DNA from: Saccharina japonica
Lineage: Eukaryota; Sar; Phaeophyceae; Laminariales; Laminariaceae
Length of the DNA: 64,000 bases
NCBI GenBank assembly: GCA_008828725.1
Contig: MEHQ01004022.1
Span: 403,164-467,163 of the forward strand
Direction: 5' to 3'
Shown: piece by piece, positions 1 to 10,886 of the stretch
Layout: each line of letters starts with the position of its first letter
How positions within the stretch are numbered: position 1 is the stretch's first letter
Program-made: the position numbers and the translations under genes
Notes under the pieces: model-generated
What the model saw: the letters and a program-made list of their open reading frames with translations, nothing else
What the model was told of the DNA's origin: nothing
The model's database searches: none

Positions 1-542
1 GGGGGGGGGGGGGTGTGTGTGGAATGAACGACGCACACATAATAAGAAAAGGGCGGTTTTGCGAACATGCCTTCCACATCTTGTTACCGTAGACGCATAT
101 GTTTATGTATCGCTCAACTTTTTGCGCTCTTTTCCCGTTGTCGACAAAGGCCGCTTTCAAAATCGTCCTCTATGTGTGTTTTCTTGGATGCCATACGCGT
201 AGAATAGAGCTAACTATAAACTCGTTTTGGGCTGGTCGATGTTATTTATTCACTTGCCCGGTGGCTTACATAATTTTCATTTTAGCTTCCCAATAGTTTT
301 TCCTTCTTCAAGTTTTTCGTTCTTGCCCAGTGGCCTCGTACGAGTAGTAGCTGGTACATACGAGCAACGGACGGACGGACGCCTGCTGTGTTTCTTTCTC
401 TCGTTTCAGCTTGCGACGGTGTCGGGATTTCAAGTCAACCGCAATCATCCCGAAGGGGAGCCTTGTACGACATAAACTTCCAAGTGTCTATGTACGTACG
501 TATCATATCATATATATATATATAGGTACAAGTATGTCTCAC

Positions 543-3500
543 CGTATGACGTCCCTCCTCCCACTCCCAAGAGGAGCCGAAGAGGTCGAGAGGGAGGGAG
601 AAGAAATCGTTGTAGATAAGCCCGGCGTACACGCTGAAGAAACCCATCATTGCGATCATGTAACGTCCGAGGTACCTTCAATTCCATTCCATTCCATTCG
701 ATTCGCCAAAAAAAAAAGAAAAAGAACACACACACAGCAAAAAAAGACATAACGAAGCGACGGGCAGAAATTAGACACGAACGAACGCCCAGTTGTTGAG
801 TTTATTGCATTATAATAGAACCTGGTTCCAGTTCATTCACCCAAAACGCAACACGCAAAAAGAGACAATGGAACTCCCGAGCAGAAACAATCATAGTACA
901 TAGGTATGTAGTAGAAAAGAACGAACCCCATCATTTGCTGGGTCATGCAACATTCGAGGTACCTTTTGATTCAATTCAATTCAATTCCCTTCCCTTCCCT
1001 TCCATCCGTTCGAAACACTTGAAAAAAAAAAAGAGACCAAAACACGAATCGCCGGGCAGAAAATTAGACACGAGCTGGGATGACAAAACAGCCGCCAGCT
1101 CGGGGCGTCTAACTAAACCTCAACATTTTCGATCCCACCCGTGCGAAACACAAAAACACGCCAGAGACAAAAACGAAGCGCCAAGCAGGAAATTAGACCT
1201 GGCACGATACACAAAACAAGCAGCAGTAGCTTTGGCTACGGTTGTTACAGTCCCCTTTTCAAACTATTAAATAGACAAAACTGGAATTGCTAGGAATTGA
1301 CCTTATTTTTCCTGCGTAAACGGTCTCAAGAAGAGAGAACACACACCTACAGTCCCACCCAGACCCCCCCCCCCCCCCCGTCCCTTCATAATAATGCCTC
1401 TCCAACAAAACAATGCTCTGAACTGGACTGGGATGTAAGTCACGAACCGCAGTGGGGATGAGGAGGGGGGGAAAGACTACTATGTGACCCCTGATCTGAG
1501 TTACGCCTACTTTGAGAAGAGAAAAGAAAGGCGGAGACAATAAATGGGACGATTTTTTTTTTCAAAAACTAAGCACCACACTAGCAGTACGTACTACTCA
1601 CAGTCCACCCGCCAGCTCGCCCAAGTCCCTCCGCCCGGCGACGCCTGCGTACGAGAAGATAAGGTACAGTCCCAGGAAGAAGATGACAGTCCCGTGGCCG
1701 ATGTCTCCGTACATGATGCCGTACAGGAACGGGAAGGAAGCCGCCGTGAAGAGCGCCGGGTTGGCCTCTTTGTACCGGGGCACACCGTAGGTGTCCACGA
1801 AATCCTGAAATATTCCATGTTTAATTATTTTATTACATTTTGTTTTTACAAAAAAAAAAAAAACGAAAAAAAAAAACGAAAGGAACAGGAAAAAAAAACA
1901 AGGTCAGAAAAACCGTTCATCGGACAAAAAAACACACATAAATAACGTTGCAAAAATTACAGGTCCAAGAATACACCATACTCGTATATACGAAGTATTC
2001 TATTATTAAAGTAGAAACTGGAAAAAAGAGAAAGGGAAGAGAGGGCGGGGGAGATACCACGATGTTAACAACAGCCAGTTGGTTGGGTTCTTTTTAGGCT
2101 TCATTGTCGGATGTTTGGTGTTTGGGCGGCGTGCGGTGCAATTCAATGCGGTGCAATGCAATATGGGGCGCTACAATGCGGCACAATCAATGCATTACCG
2201 TGTTTCCTCACCTGGAAGGCAATGGTGAAAGCATTCAGCTTGAAGTACGTGGGCGGAGTGGGCCACGGCTTCGGCATCACCTCCACCATGGAAGGCATGC
2301 CGGTGTCCATCTCGGCGTGTGCGCGGTTAACCGCCATCTGCACGCCTCCGAGACCCTCGCCGACCACCCACCCCTCCCCTCGAAGGATGCCGCGGACGTC
2401 GGGCCTGAGAGGGTGGAGAGAGAGAGAAGAAGAGAGTGAGAGAGCCGTTCAACGGTCTGAAAACGTTTGGTGTCGACGAAAAAAAACAACCACCACTAAA
2501 AAATTAAAACCAAAACAGACGTCGGGCCTGAAAATGTACATATAGAGCCGTCCAACGGTAAGAAAACGAGACGAGACGAAAAACAAGAAGGAAAAAAAAA
2601 CACGACGAAAAACATGAACCAATCGATTGGGCTGTTTGCAAAAACACCACAAAAAAAAAAAACACCAGTGTGATTGCAGCAGCATCGATAGCAACATCGC
2701 CCATGAATAACGGCAGTTGTACGTTATAGCCTCGACAAACCATTTTATGTACAACGTGTAAAAGCCTGCGAAAAAATAATTATCGACGGAAAATTATCGA
2801 ACTCTCTCTCTCGCAGCGGAGGCTTCGTTTCGTGTCTTTCGAACAAAAAAAAACAACACAATCATGATCGCCGGGAGGGAAACGCCTCCGATAATGATGG
2901 GAACCCTCTTGTTCTCTTCTCTCTCGTTCTCTCACTTGAAGGTGTTGAGCGTGTGGTACACGGACTTCTCCCTCAGGACAGTCCACGTCCAGCTCTCAAG
3001 CCTGTCGGCGGCCGTGGCGCAGAGGCTCATGCGAGCGTCACGGTTCTGCACGCGGAGGTTTTTGTTGTTGTTGTTGTTGGCGGCGGCGGGCGCAGGGGGA
3101 TGGGGAACACACGGGGGGGCGGGGCGGGGGGTTGGGGGTCGAAACGGAGAGGGTGTTACGTAGTGAGTACGGGACATGCATCGTTTTTGGTGAAGGGATT
3201 CGGGACGACGTCAACAATCCTACAACCCAGGTATGTATCGCTAGAGCGAAACAAGGACGATGACAAGGGCGGAGTAGGAACACCATGACGAGGAATCGAG
3301 AGGCTTGAGTCGCGAATTTTAGCGCGATTCTTCCACAACTGGCAAAAGTATACTTCACGTGTATACATATATACCTCGTATATATATGGCCATGGTGGGA
3401 GTGGAAGAAAATGCACCGATAAAGCTCTAGACTATTGTGTTTTTATGCCTTTACCCAAGAGTCGAAGATAACGCTCTACGAGTATAGACTTTTACCTGGT

Positions 3501-6500
3501 AGGTGTCATGCCTTTACCGAAAAGCGCTCGCCGATATATATTGCTCACTCAAGAGCGGACAGGGGCGGCGGCGGGACCGTGCGCCGGCCGGGCGGCGCAG
3601 GCAGAGACTTTTGACCGACTGTTCATAGTATTTTTGACCACTGCAAACATGACCCCACAACAAATCCCACGTATATATTGTACGCCGTCGCTTGTTTATC
3701 CTCATAGACGAGGAGAGGAGGGGGTTACAGCAGTTCGTTGTGAAGGGGGGTGGGTTTCCATGAAAACTTGATTTTTTTTTCTTACTCTATTTTTTGTTGT
3801 TGTTTCTATCACCTTGAGCAGGACGACGCGGGCGTCGTGCATCTCGCCGTAGTTGTCGTACATGAGCTTCTTGACGCCCTCTCCGTCGTCCATCTCGGGG
3901 AGATCGTACCGCTTCGCCTTGAAAGCGTCGCAGATCTTCTTGATCTTCGCCTCGATAGCGGCGGCCTAAATTAATTAATGAACGACCAGCATACATACAT
4001 ACGATACCACGACACACACGAAAAAAAAACACGTTAAATGAATATATACAACAGCGACAAACCGCCACAAAATGGCAGCACATGCAGCGGGTGAAGGACA
4101 AACCAGACTTTTATTGAGGACGTAACAAAAACAACAGGAACGTGTTTAATGTACAACAAGAAAACAAAAAAACCGCCATAATACAGCAGCAGGAAGCAGA
4201 GCGCAGATAGGAGGACAAAAAAACAATTTGGAGCACAACAAAAAAAAGAGGCGGACGCTATAACGAAGACACACGTGTATATATATATATATATTTATAA
4301 AAATTAAAAAAAAAAAAAAAACAGCTGTGAGATCGAGGATTTCGTCGAAACTCATTTTTTGCAAGCTGAGTGTGATATACGAGTACACATCATGCGAGAA
4401 AAGCTGAACCGTATATACGAAGTACGTACAAATTTTGCCGTACCTTGTAAAAGACGATGAAGACGAGCTTCATGATGGACTCGCCCGTGGCAGGGTCTGA
4501 GATGGGCTGCTCGATCTCCGCGAACCTGACGTAGCAGTTGCCGCGCGTGGTGCGGAACAGCTGGCGCTCGAAGCGGCTGCGGTCGTCGGCACCGACGACG
4601 CCCGCCATGTACGAGAACTTCATGTCCGTCTCGCGGTTGGGCTGCGGCGGCGGCGGGGGGGGGTGAAAAAAAAAAAACGCAAAAAAAAGAAGGAACGGAT
4701 AGGAAAGGAAGCAAGCACGAAACAAAGTTAGAAACAGGAAGAAACAAAAAAAGAAGAGCAAAATCACCAGTGTGCCAGTGTGTATTACGCGTATTTTGTA
4801 CTCCGTATAGAGGAACGCATATGCATGTCATACATATTATACGACGGAGGGAAAAAAAAACTACGTAAACAAACAAACCCAAAAACAAAAAAGACCTTGT
4901 ACATTATTTCTCACCCAGGTCGAGGGAAATTAGCAAATCACGAGGTACCCGTCAATGGAAATAAGAAACTCGTACGTACGACGACGACCGATCTACCCAT
5001 AATAAATCCCACTGCTGTGTGTAGTGTGTATATACAACAACTCAAACGGCGTGTTTTTAGTAGGATTCCTACTCTGCGGTACCCCCGGGTATGTACACCA
5101 AACTTGGTTGTTTTTGTTCAACTCGGGTAGGCACCCACCCGGGTATCGTACATATCATACCCTACAAAAACACCCCCCCCTCCATCTCCACTGCCGAAGT
5201 GACGGTGAAAAAGCGGGCAGTTGGCTGACGACTTCACGACCAACAAACAATCAAAGTCGAGCAATATACGTACACACCGGAGGTGCAGGCGGAGCCGGGG
5301 ATGGAGTGAGTGCTTGGAAGAGTGCTCAAGTATCCTTGACCCATTCAGAACCGCAAAAAATGTCACACTAATTCCAAGTAGTTTGTCCCCCGATTCGTGG
5401 AACCAGTTCTGAAGGTAAGGGGAACCCGGGTCCTAAACCCGGTTGTTCTAAGTAACACAAAAAACCCGGATACAAGTACCCGGGTCCTAAACCCGGTTGT
5501 TTTAAGTCACACAAAAAACCCGGATACAAGTACCCGGGTACCCCCCGAGGGGGGGGGGGGGGTTACCCACATGCACCTGAGCCGCGGCAGCTGGCCCTCC
5601 TTGGACAGAGCCTCCCCGCTCGACGTCCTGGTAGCGGCGTGATCCCATCTGCTGTTCCTCCATGCGCATGTGCGGCATCTGGAATGCGAGAGGGGGAAAA
5701 GGGAAGGTAAGCAAGCAGGGAGGGAGTCGTGTCTTGGAACTTTGGACCAACATCTTCTCTTGTCGCTGCTGCCAACTGCTGTATACATACATTCATCTTC
5801 ACACAAGTACAACGTTTTATAGAGAGGTTGATATGATGGCCTTGAAATCATTTCCGACGACGGGATAGACACCCACCCACCCACTCACCCCCTCCCCGTT
5901 CGAATAATGCCGCTCTACAACAGAGTCTCGTCAACATCCAAGTCACCACTGCCTACGAACGAAACTTGGCACTGCCTGCTATGCTATTACAGGACCAATT
6001 TTTGCTCAGTAAAAATACTGGAATACATAGGTTTTTATATGCACCGTATCATAGGTCCTATTTACTATGCTCCCCCGTGATATTAACAGCTTGCTGCTTC
6101 GTCTGTTACTCCATGCTTGTCCCAAGTACCAAACACTCAACACAACCTGTTTTTAAGATTTTGTTGTTGTTGTCGTAGTTACTATTATTACTGCTGTGTT
6201 CGGGAGGACAAAAGCAAGCGCGAGGTACCTTCCTACACGGGTGTGTACGACAAAATCATTCCTAGGCGAACATGCCAAATATAGAATAGGTGCCCCCACC
6301 TCGGCGGCGAAGAGCCCCTTGGTCTTCAGGAGCACCTCCTGGAGCTCGACCTGCGCGGGATAAAACAGAGATCACGGAACCGCAGATAAGGTAAGGTAGG
6401 GTAGGGTTAGGGTAGGCGTAGGGTACGGCAAGGGAAGGCGGCGGAGGCATGACAAGCAAGTTTCGCACAAAAGACGAAACGGGCACCAAGATACCGCTAT

Positions 6501-7120
6501 CACCAAAATGTCACATTTTTTCGCAAAAAAAAATCCCAAAACCCCAACCAACTAACGGCAACGACACAAAAAACACACAAACGAACGCCGCGCCTACCAC
6601 CTCCATTGCAGAGACATACCGTACGATATATATATATATACTTCTACATACTTCTTGCCTTCTCGTTGTACTCGCTGGTGAGGCGCTCGTTGTACATGTT
6701 GAGCTCCACCAGGTGCGTCTCCAGGGCTTCCAGGTCGCCCTCGAGCTTCTGCAGGAGGGCCTGACCGGCGAGCTGGGTCTGCCCCCCCTTGGCCCCCGCG
6801 TCGGGGGACGACGACTGCACGAAAGATTCGATCGTCCCCGCGCTAGCGACCTTAAGGTCAAACTTCTTCACCTGCCAAAAATACATAAATACCGGTGTGG
6901 TAACACGAAGGGGTACTTTTTGTCACATGTGCGTACTACAAGAACACACACACTACTGCTGTGATGTGCTGTGATGGACTGTAGACATCTTACGTATATA
7001 GCTCGAGGTTCATTGCTGCTGTGTGCTGTGAGGGCCTCGGGTTGGGAGGATGCACGGCAGCGCAAGTCAACAGCTAGCAGCAACAGCTTTTGCTGCTGGT
7101 ACTCTCTAATTCTACACGAG

Positions 7121-7152
<32 letters not shown>

Positions 7153-7764
7153 GAGCAGTTCTGCCATTGTGTTGTGCTATTAATAAATGGCGCGCTCTTC
7201 AAGTTTGGTTGGTATCATACCATACAACAGCAGTAATTATTCGAACTGTATGATTAGTATGCATAGATACGGCGGTGCGTCAGCGTGGGGGGACGCGAAA
7301 GCGGTACATTTTTCACATGTGTATAAATTCCAAACAAAATACGTAGATCCCCAACGGAGATAATAGGGGTTTGTTTTCCACGAGAGTTATAAGTAGAGTT
7401 GGCGTCGTAGGCTTGCATTGCGCACGCACTCAGGGAAGCCATCGTACGTGTCATGTGTCGTGGGTGTTTTATCTCTCAGGCCAGTAGTCGGTACAAGCGC
7501 AACATGCCCCACCGTATCATATAGATATTGCATTGGCACAACGTGTTTTTTACAGCAGAATCTACTGCGAGTAGTGTACGTGACAACTTTAAGTTGATGT
7601 CGGCCTGCAAGAGAAAACCAACATGCGCAACGCAACCACCGCGTCGCCCGACCCGAAGAGCAAAGGTGACGGTCGCTGGCCTACCGAGTACGTACGCATT
7701 GCATTGCAGGGGAAGGTCGTGGTGTTGTCGCGTTTTGTTCTTCCAAACACCATGCATGAGCTAT

Positions 7765-7800
<36 letters not shown>

Positions 7801-8141
7801 CTGAGACCCCTCCATAGTCGCACTCCACTTTATTTTCAGCATATTTTTTCTCAGACAAGCTCATTACGTACTCGAATCACAACGTACAATATGAACGACG
7901 TCTTCGCGACTACTTGCACCTCACTCACCTCATCCCCGAAGAAGTTCAGCTTCCGCTCGAGCTCATCGATGCGCTTGATGTACGCCACGTATCGCCGCTG
8001 GAACGCCGTGAGGTCCGGGTTGAGATCCGTGAACTGGATCATGCCCAGCTTCCCCAAATCGGAGATGCACGTGTGCGCAGCATCCTCATTGACGATGATG
8101 GACACGTACGCCATGTCTTCTGAGCGAAACCATTTCGCCAT
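543..8141 (-). CDS. V-type proton ATPase subunit a (partial, C-terminus beyond window)
   Basis: Membrane subunit of the V0 sector that forms the proton half-channels of the vacuolar H+-ATPase. Ten exons join in frame: 7929-8141, 6659-6871, 6300-6350, 5577-5678, 4444-4641, 3813-3965, 2936-3045, 2212-2404, 1602-1804 and 543-675, giving 523 codons. The start [10 protein letters not shown] fits the family N-terminus (RSEDM, then [13 protein letters not shown]). The cytosolic N-terminal domain covers about residues 1-425. It is followed by the first membrane segments with MYGDIGHG (442-449), GLIYNDFF (497-504) and GSSW (512-515), all hallmark motifs. The family is usually about 800-850 residues, so roughly 300 residues, including the essential membrane arginine, should lie left of base 1. 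I saw no further exon in 1-542. Introns are 308-1057 nt, mostly with GTGAGT-like donors. Exon 10 has a purine-rich rather than pyrimidine-rich acceptor tract, so that boundary is the least certain. Confidence 0.93.
828..962 (-). pseudogene. Decayed duplicate of V-ATPase exon 10 inside intron 9
   Basis: Read on the minus strand from the same AG/GTACCTC acceptor context as exon 10, this stretch is open for about 42 codons and then stops. It reads YLECC..., then [14 protein letters not shown] and PLSLF, in register with exon 10 YLGRY..., [14 protein letters not shown] and PLDLF. By eye about 15 of 42 positions match. The flanks (ATTCAATTCAATTC tract and the CAGAAATTAGACACGA motif) are duplicated too, with a third flank fragment at 1140-1205. 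It looks like a tandem duplication of exon plus flanks that has since decayed. It contains a stop, so it is unlikely to be a usable alternative exon. Confidence 0.55.
1414..1560 (+). repeat. SINE family 1, 3' body fragment (intron 9)
   Basis: Matches the common SINE body (CCGTAGTGGGG, then TGTGACCCC, GATCTGAGTTACG and AAAGATAATAAATGGG) but lacks the tRNA-like head. Confidence 0.6.
5425..5545 (+). repeat. Two-copy tandem repeat of about 58 bp in V-ATPase intron 4
   Basis: The unit GGGTCCTAAACCCGGTTGTT...ACAAGTACCC occurs twice in a row with a few substitutions, ending against a run of G directly after exon 4. Intron 4 also holds a diverged 85-bp hairpin-family relic at 5335-5417. Confidence 0.75.
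5985..6077 (+). repeat. CCATAGTAAA-family inverted-repeat element (V-ATPase intron 3)
   Basis: Begins with ACAGGACCAA and ends with GGTCCTATTTACTATGCTCC, the reverse complement of the family end. The left end is degenerate. Other members are at 36508, 39766, 52873 and 56537. Confidence 0.5.
6351..6658 (-). other. V-ATPase intron 2, apparent GC-AG intron
   Basis: The exon before it ends in GAGAAG and continues GCAAGA; the exon after it starts after GCGCAG with GTCGAGCTC. Only splicing at the GC keeps the frame (SEYNEK joined to VELQEVLLK, as the family requires). The nearby GTATGT, seven bases downstream, would shift the frame. The intron also holds a short TTAGGG-like run near 6391-6418. Confidence 0.6.
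7125..7155 (+). repeat. CAG microsatellite (V-ATPase intron 1)
   Basis: AGC/CAG triplets in tandem. A longer CAG run of about ten units is at 7768-7799 in the same intron. Confidence 0.85.
7768..7799 (+). repeat. CAG microsatellite, about ten units (V-ATPase intron 1)
   Basis: Uninterrupted CAG repeats. They account for the long artefactual reading frames across 7528-8253. Confidence 0.9.
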
Positions 8142-9506
8142 CTTCTGTTGGCGTTCGTTGGGTTGTGTTGCACAGCGAGCGGCAGCGGCGGCAGGTACGT
8201 CGTGGTATGGGGAGGTCAGCACGCGCAGCTTACGGCAAAGGCTGCCAGGCTAGGCCAGGGAATGCTACCGAGGTCTCACTGCTTCCCTATTAATAGAGCA
8301 ATTTGTTGAACAACGGGAAAGGAGACCCGCCAACGCCAAGGAGGAGGGAGGAGGAGGAGGAAGGGGAAAAGGAACGGGAGGAGGAAGAAAACGATAAACT
8401 TCGAAGCGACGTGGGGATGACGACAACCCGTGATGATGCAAAGTTGGGACCAAAAACAGAGAGAAACTTCTGTCGAAACGGAGTCTTCCGCTACCAGCGC
8501 ACCCACCAATGACGCGAGGATGCGTGGGACGACCCAGCTGCGAGGCACTTCTGTGGGCACGAGCTACGTTCTCTGGCAACAGCTCCGACACTCGGAACTA
8601 TCACCCTTTCGCTTCTCTGGCGTTTTGGGGAGACTATACCTGAACAAACTGAGGCCTCTCTGCCGCTAGGTGGACTATATCTCGCCGCTCTCGTCGCGAA
8701 CGCTCGTGTCGCAGCTCACCTTGGACCCACGAAGGGGATCTCACTGCACGATTAACTTATATGCCCACTGAGCCGCCTATATCAGGAACGGCGTTCCCAC
8801 TAATGAGCCCCTACGACGACAGCGAGTGCACCAAGCCTGGAAGCCGGGTCCGAACAATTCTGAAAACGCATAATTATCTCTACGAAAACCCGTTTTAGCG
8901 AAGCGTTAAACTTTTTTTCGGGGTCCGGGGGGATACCACTATCCACAGGCACGGGGCAGCATCAATCGGCGTTGTGTCTCGCAACGTTGACTTGCAAAAG
9001 CAAAGGCTGAGTAGTTATGTGATGCACCGCAGCGCGTGTGCGACTTACGATTTCTAGCAGAAGAGTTCATGCTTTTCATTGGTCTGTCGCGTGCCGACAG
9101 GATCAAATCGAAAAAAATAAGATCCAACTCTAATTCCAAGTAGTTTGTTCCCGAAACGGGGCAGTTGTTTGCCAACGTCCTGTCTTCTTCGCGTCTACAG
9201 CAGTACGTACTGCTGCTGCTGTTCGTACTCACTCGTAGCTCGATAGGCCACTAACTGTTGTATAGCAGAAATCGAGATATCGAGATGTGACTACGTACTA
9301 CGTACTGTCCAGAATATTAATCTGAGCGAGGCGCACGACGAAGTATATACGAAGGGGATATCAGCCGAACGCATTTGTTTGCCGTCTTTTTACTCCAGTG
9401 ATTTTGAATTTCGAGTTTCGAGTGCCACCACCACACCGTAGACGGACACATTTGGATCGGACGGAAACATTTTGACTTCCCGCCACAGCAGTACGTCGTC
9501 GAGAAC
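8142..9506. other. 5' flank of the V-ATPase gene; no other gene seen
   Basis: 8142-8300 should contain the leader and core promoter, but I see no convincing named motif. The start context is AGAAG-ATG-GCG. Around 9120-9170 there is a relic containing AATTCCAAGTAGTTTGT, the core of the hairpin repeat family. No coding sequence was recognised. Confidence 0.5.
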
Positions 9507-9826
9507 CCCAGTAAACTGACGAGTACTATGTGCAGGTTGCACCTGCAAAGTTTTTGTGCAGGATGCTGGTTTTAATGTGTGAGGCTGGCCTATTGGGCCG
9601 CATGTTTTTTTTTGGAAAAACGCCATCAAAACACGCGGCGGAGCCGCGTGGCTGCCCCTGCCGACCTCGTGCTCCCCAAGGGGTTGGGGTTCGGGTTAGG
9701 GTTAGGGGTGTGTCTGGGGTTGGCTTGGTCTGGGTCGACGGGCAAGGATGAAATTGGCCTCACACAGCCTGCACAAAAACTTTTGCAGGTGCAACCTGCA
9801 CATAACGCACGCCCAGTAAACTGGGG
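9507..9826. mobile_element. 320-bp inverted-repeat (MITE-like) element with internal TTAGGG
   Basis: The left end CCCCAGTAAACTG...TATGTGCAGGTTGCACC is mirrored at the right end, which reads as its reverse complement and closes with ACTGGGG. The arms pair for roughly 60 bp. The interior carries GGGTTAGGGTTAGGGG at about 9693-9708. There is no transposase frame, so it would be non-autonomous. Confidence 0.65.
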
Positions 9827-9937
9827 AAGAGTTGATAAAAACATAAAAACACTGAGATGAGCCTGCCAATGCCTGTGCATCAGCCACGAACCTACCGTGA
9901 AAACCTGTTAAATGTGTTGCAGCAGTACGTACTCATT

Positions 9938-10283
9938 ATTTTTTTCTCGTCCCATTTATTATCTTTAGCCCTTCTTTTTCTCTCTCCCTCTTTCGTTGTA
10001 GCTCAGATCCGGGGTCACTAAGTAAGCTCTCTCCTCCCTCCCCACTACGGTGCGTGCCTTGCATTTTTATCGCGAGAAGATTCAGCACTTGGTTCCCTCG
10101 TCGACTCGCGTCGAATTCCACCTACCCACGCTACGAAATCGCTCTCAGCAATTAATTAGTTCCTTTTATTTTGGCGCATAAAGTCAAAATCTCACCACGG
10201 TGGGATTCGATTTCGGGTACCAATGCGTACTAGTAATAGCTAATAACATTTGAAGCTGACCACTAGACTACCGGGGCAACCGG
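9938..10283 (-). mobile_element. SINE family 1, full-length copy
   Basis: Reading on the minus strand, a tRNA-like head (CCCCGGTAGTCTAGTGGTCA, then a B-box-like ATCGAATCCCACC) is followed by the shared body (GCTGAGAGCG, CGACGAGGGAA, TCTCGCGATAAAAATGCAAGG, GACCCCGGATCTGAG). It ends in an ATAATAAATGGG tail and an A-run. The internal polymerase III box layout and the tail are the SINE signature. Confidence 0.8.
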
Positions 10284-10886
10284 TACAAAAAAAACAGCGC
10301 GCAATGAAAGAGGGCAGACACCGACGCCAACCTCCCTTAGCCTATATTAGTAAACAAGCATATATTTGTTGAAACCCTTCCACCAGGGACGCATAGCAGC
10401 AGCACCCCCGCCCCTCCCGGCGCATACTGCAGTTTGTTGTACTACTCTGTACGCCGCTTGAAAAAAACATTTTGTATAATACAAATACATCGGAATCAAC
10501 ATACACACAACAGCACTTAATTCGCCGATTTACTACCCATGTACATGGCGAATGCGTGCCTCTTGAATATGGCGCTGCTCGGTGGACTAACTTGGTTTAT
10601 CATTACGCTCTGCGCCGAGCGCGGCTTCAAAGCTACGGAAACACAAAAAATTAAGGGAAAATAAAAGGATCAACAAGAACGATCGAGCGTACGCGCAACG
10701 AAAAGCCATGCAACCTCGATGGAAAACAACGACAGATACAAAAGAAAGACGCCCAGAACACACCCGCCCGGCGATGAAAACAAACATCACTTTCCCACTG
10801 TGTCCTGCAATCAACACATGGCAGTGTTCCCTCGTGTATCGCGCCAACACGCCACCTATCATAGATATGCCTACGTACGAGCAGCT
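10284..10886. other. Spacer, no gene recognised
   Basis: Lies between a SINE and the 3' end of the glycosyltransferase gene. The part next to 10886 would hold its 3' UTR. I see no clear polyadenylation signal or other feature. Confidence 0.4.

Noticed and set aside
1..542. A further V-ATPase exon left of exon 10
   Set aside because: I looked for the conserved next segment on the minus strand and saw no matching frame; the gene most likely continues beyond the window.
7528..8253. 241-codon open frame on the plus strand
   Set aside because: Antisense to V-ATPase exon 1 and across a CAG microsatellite.
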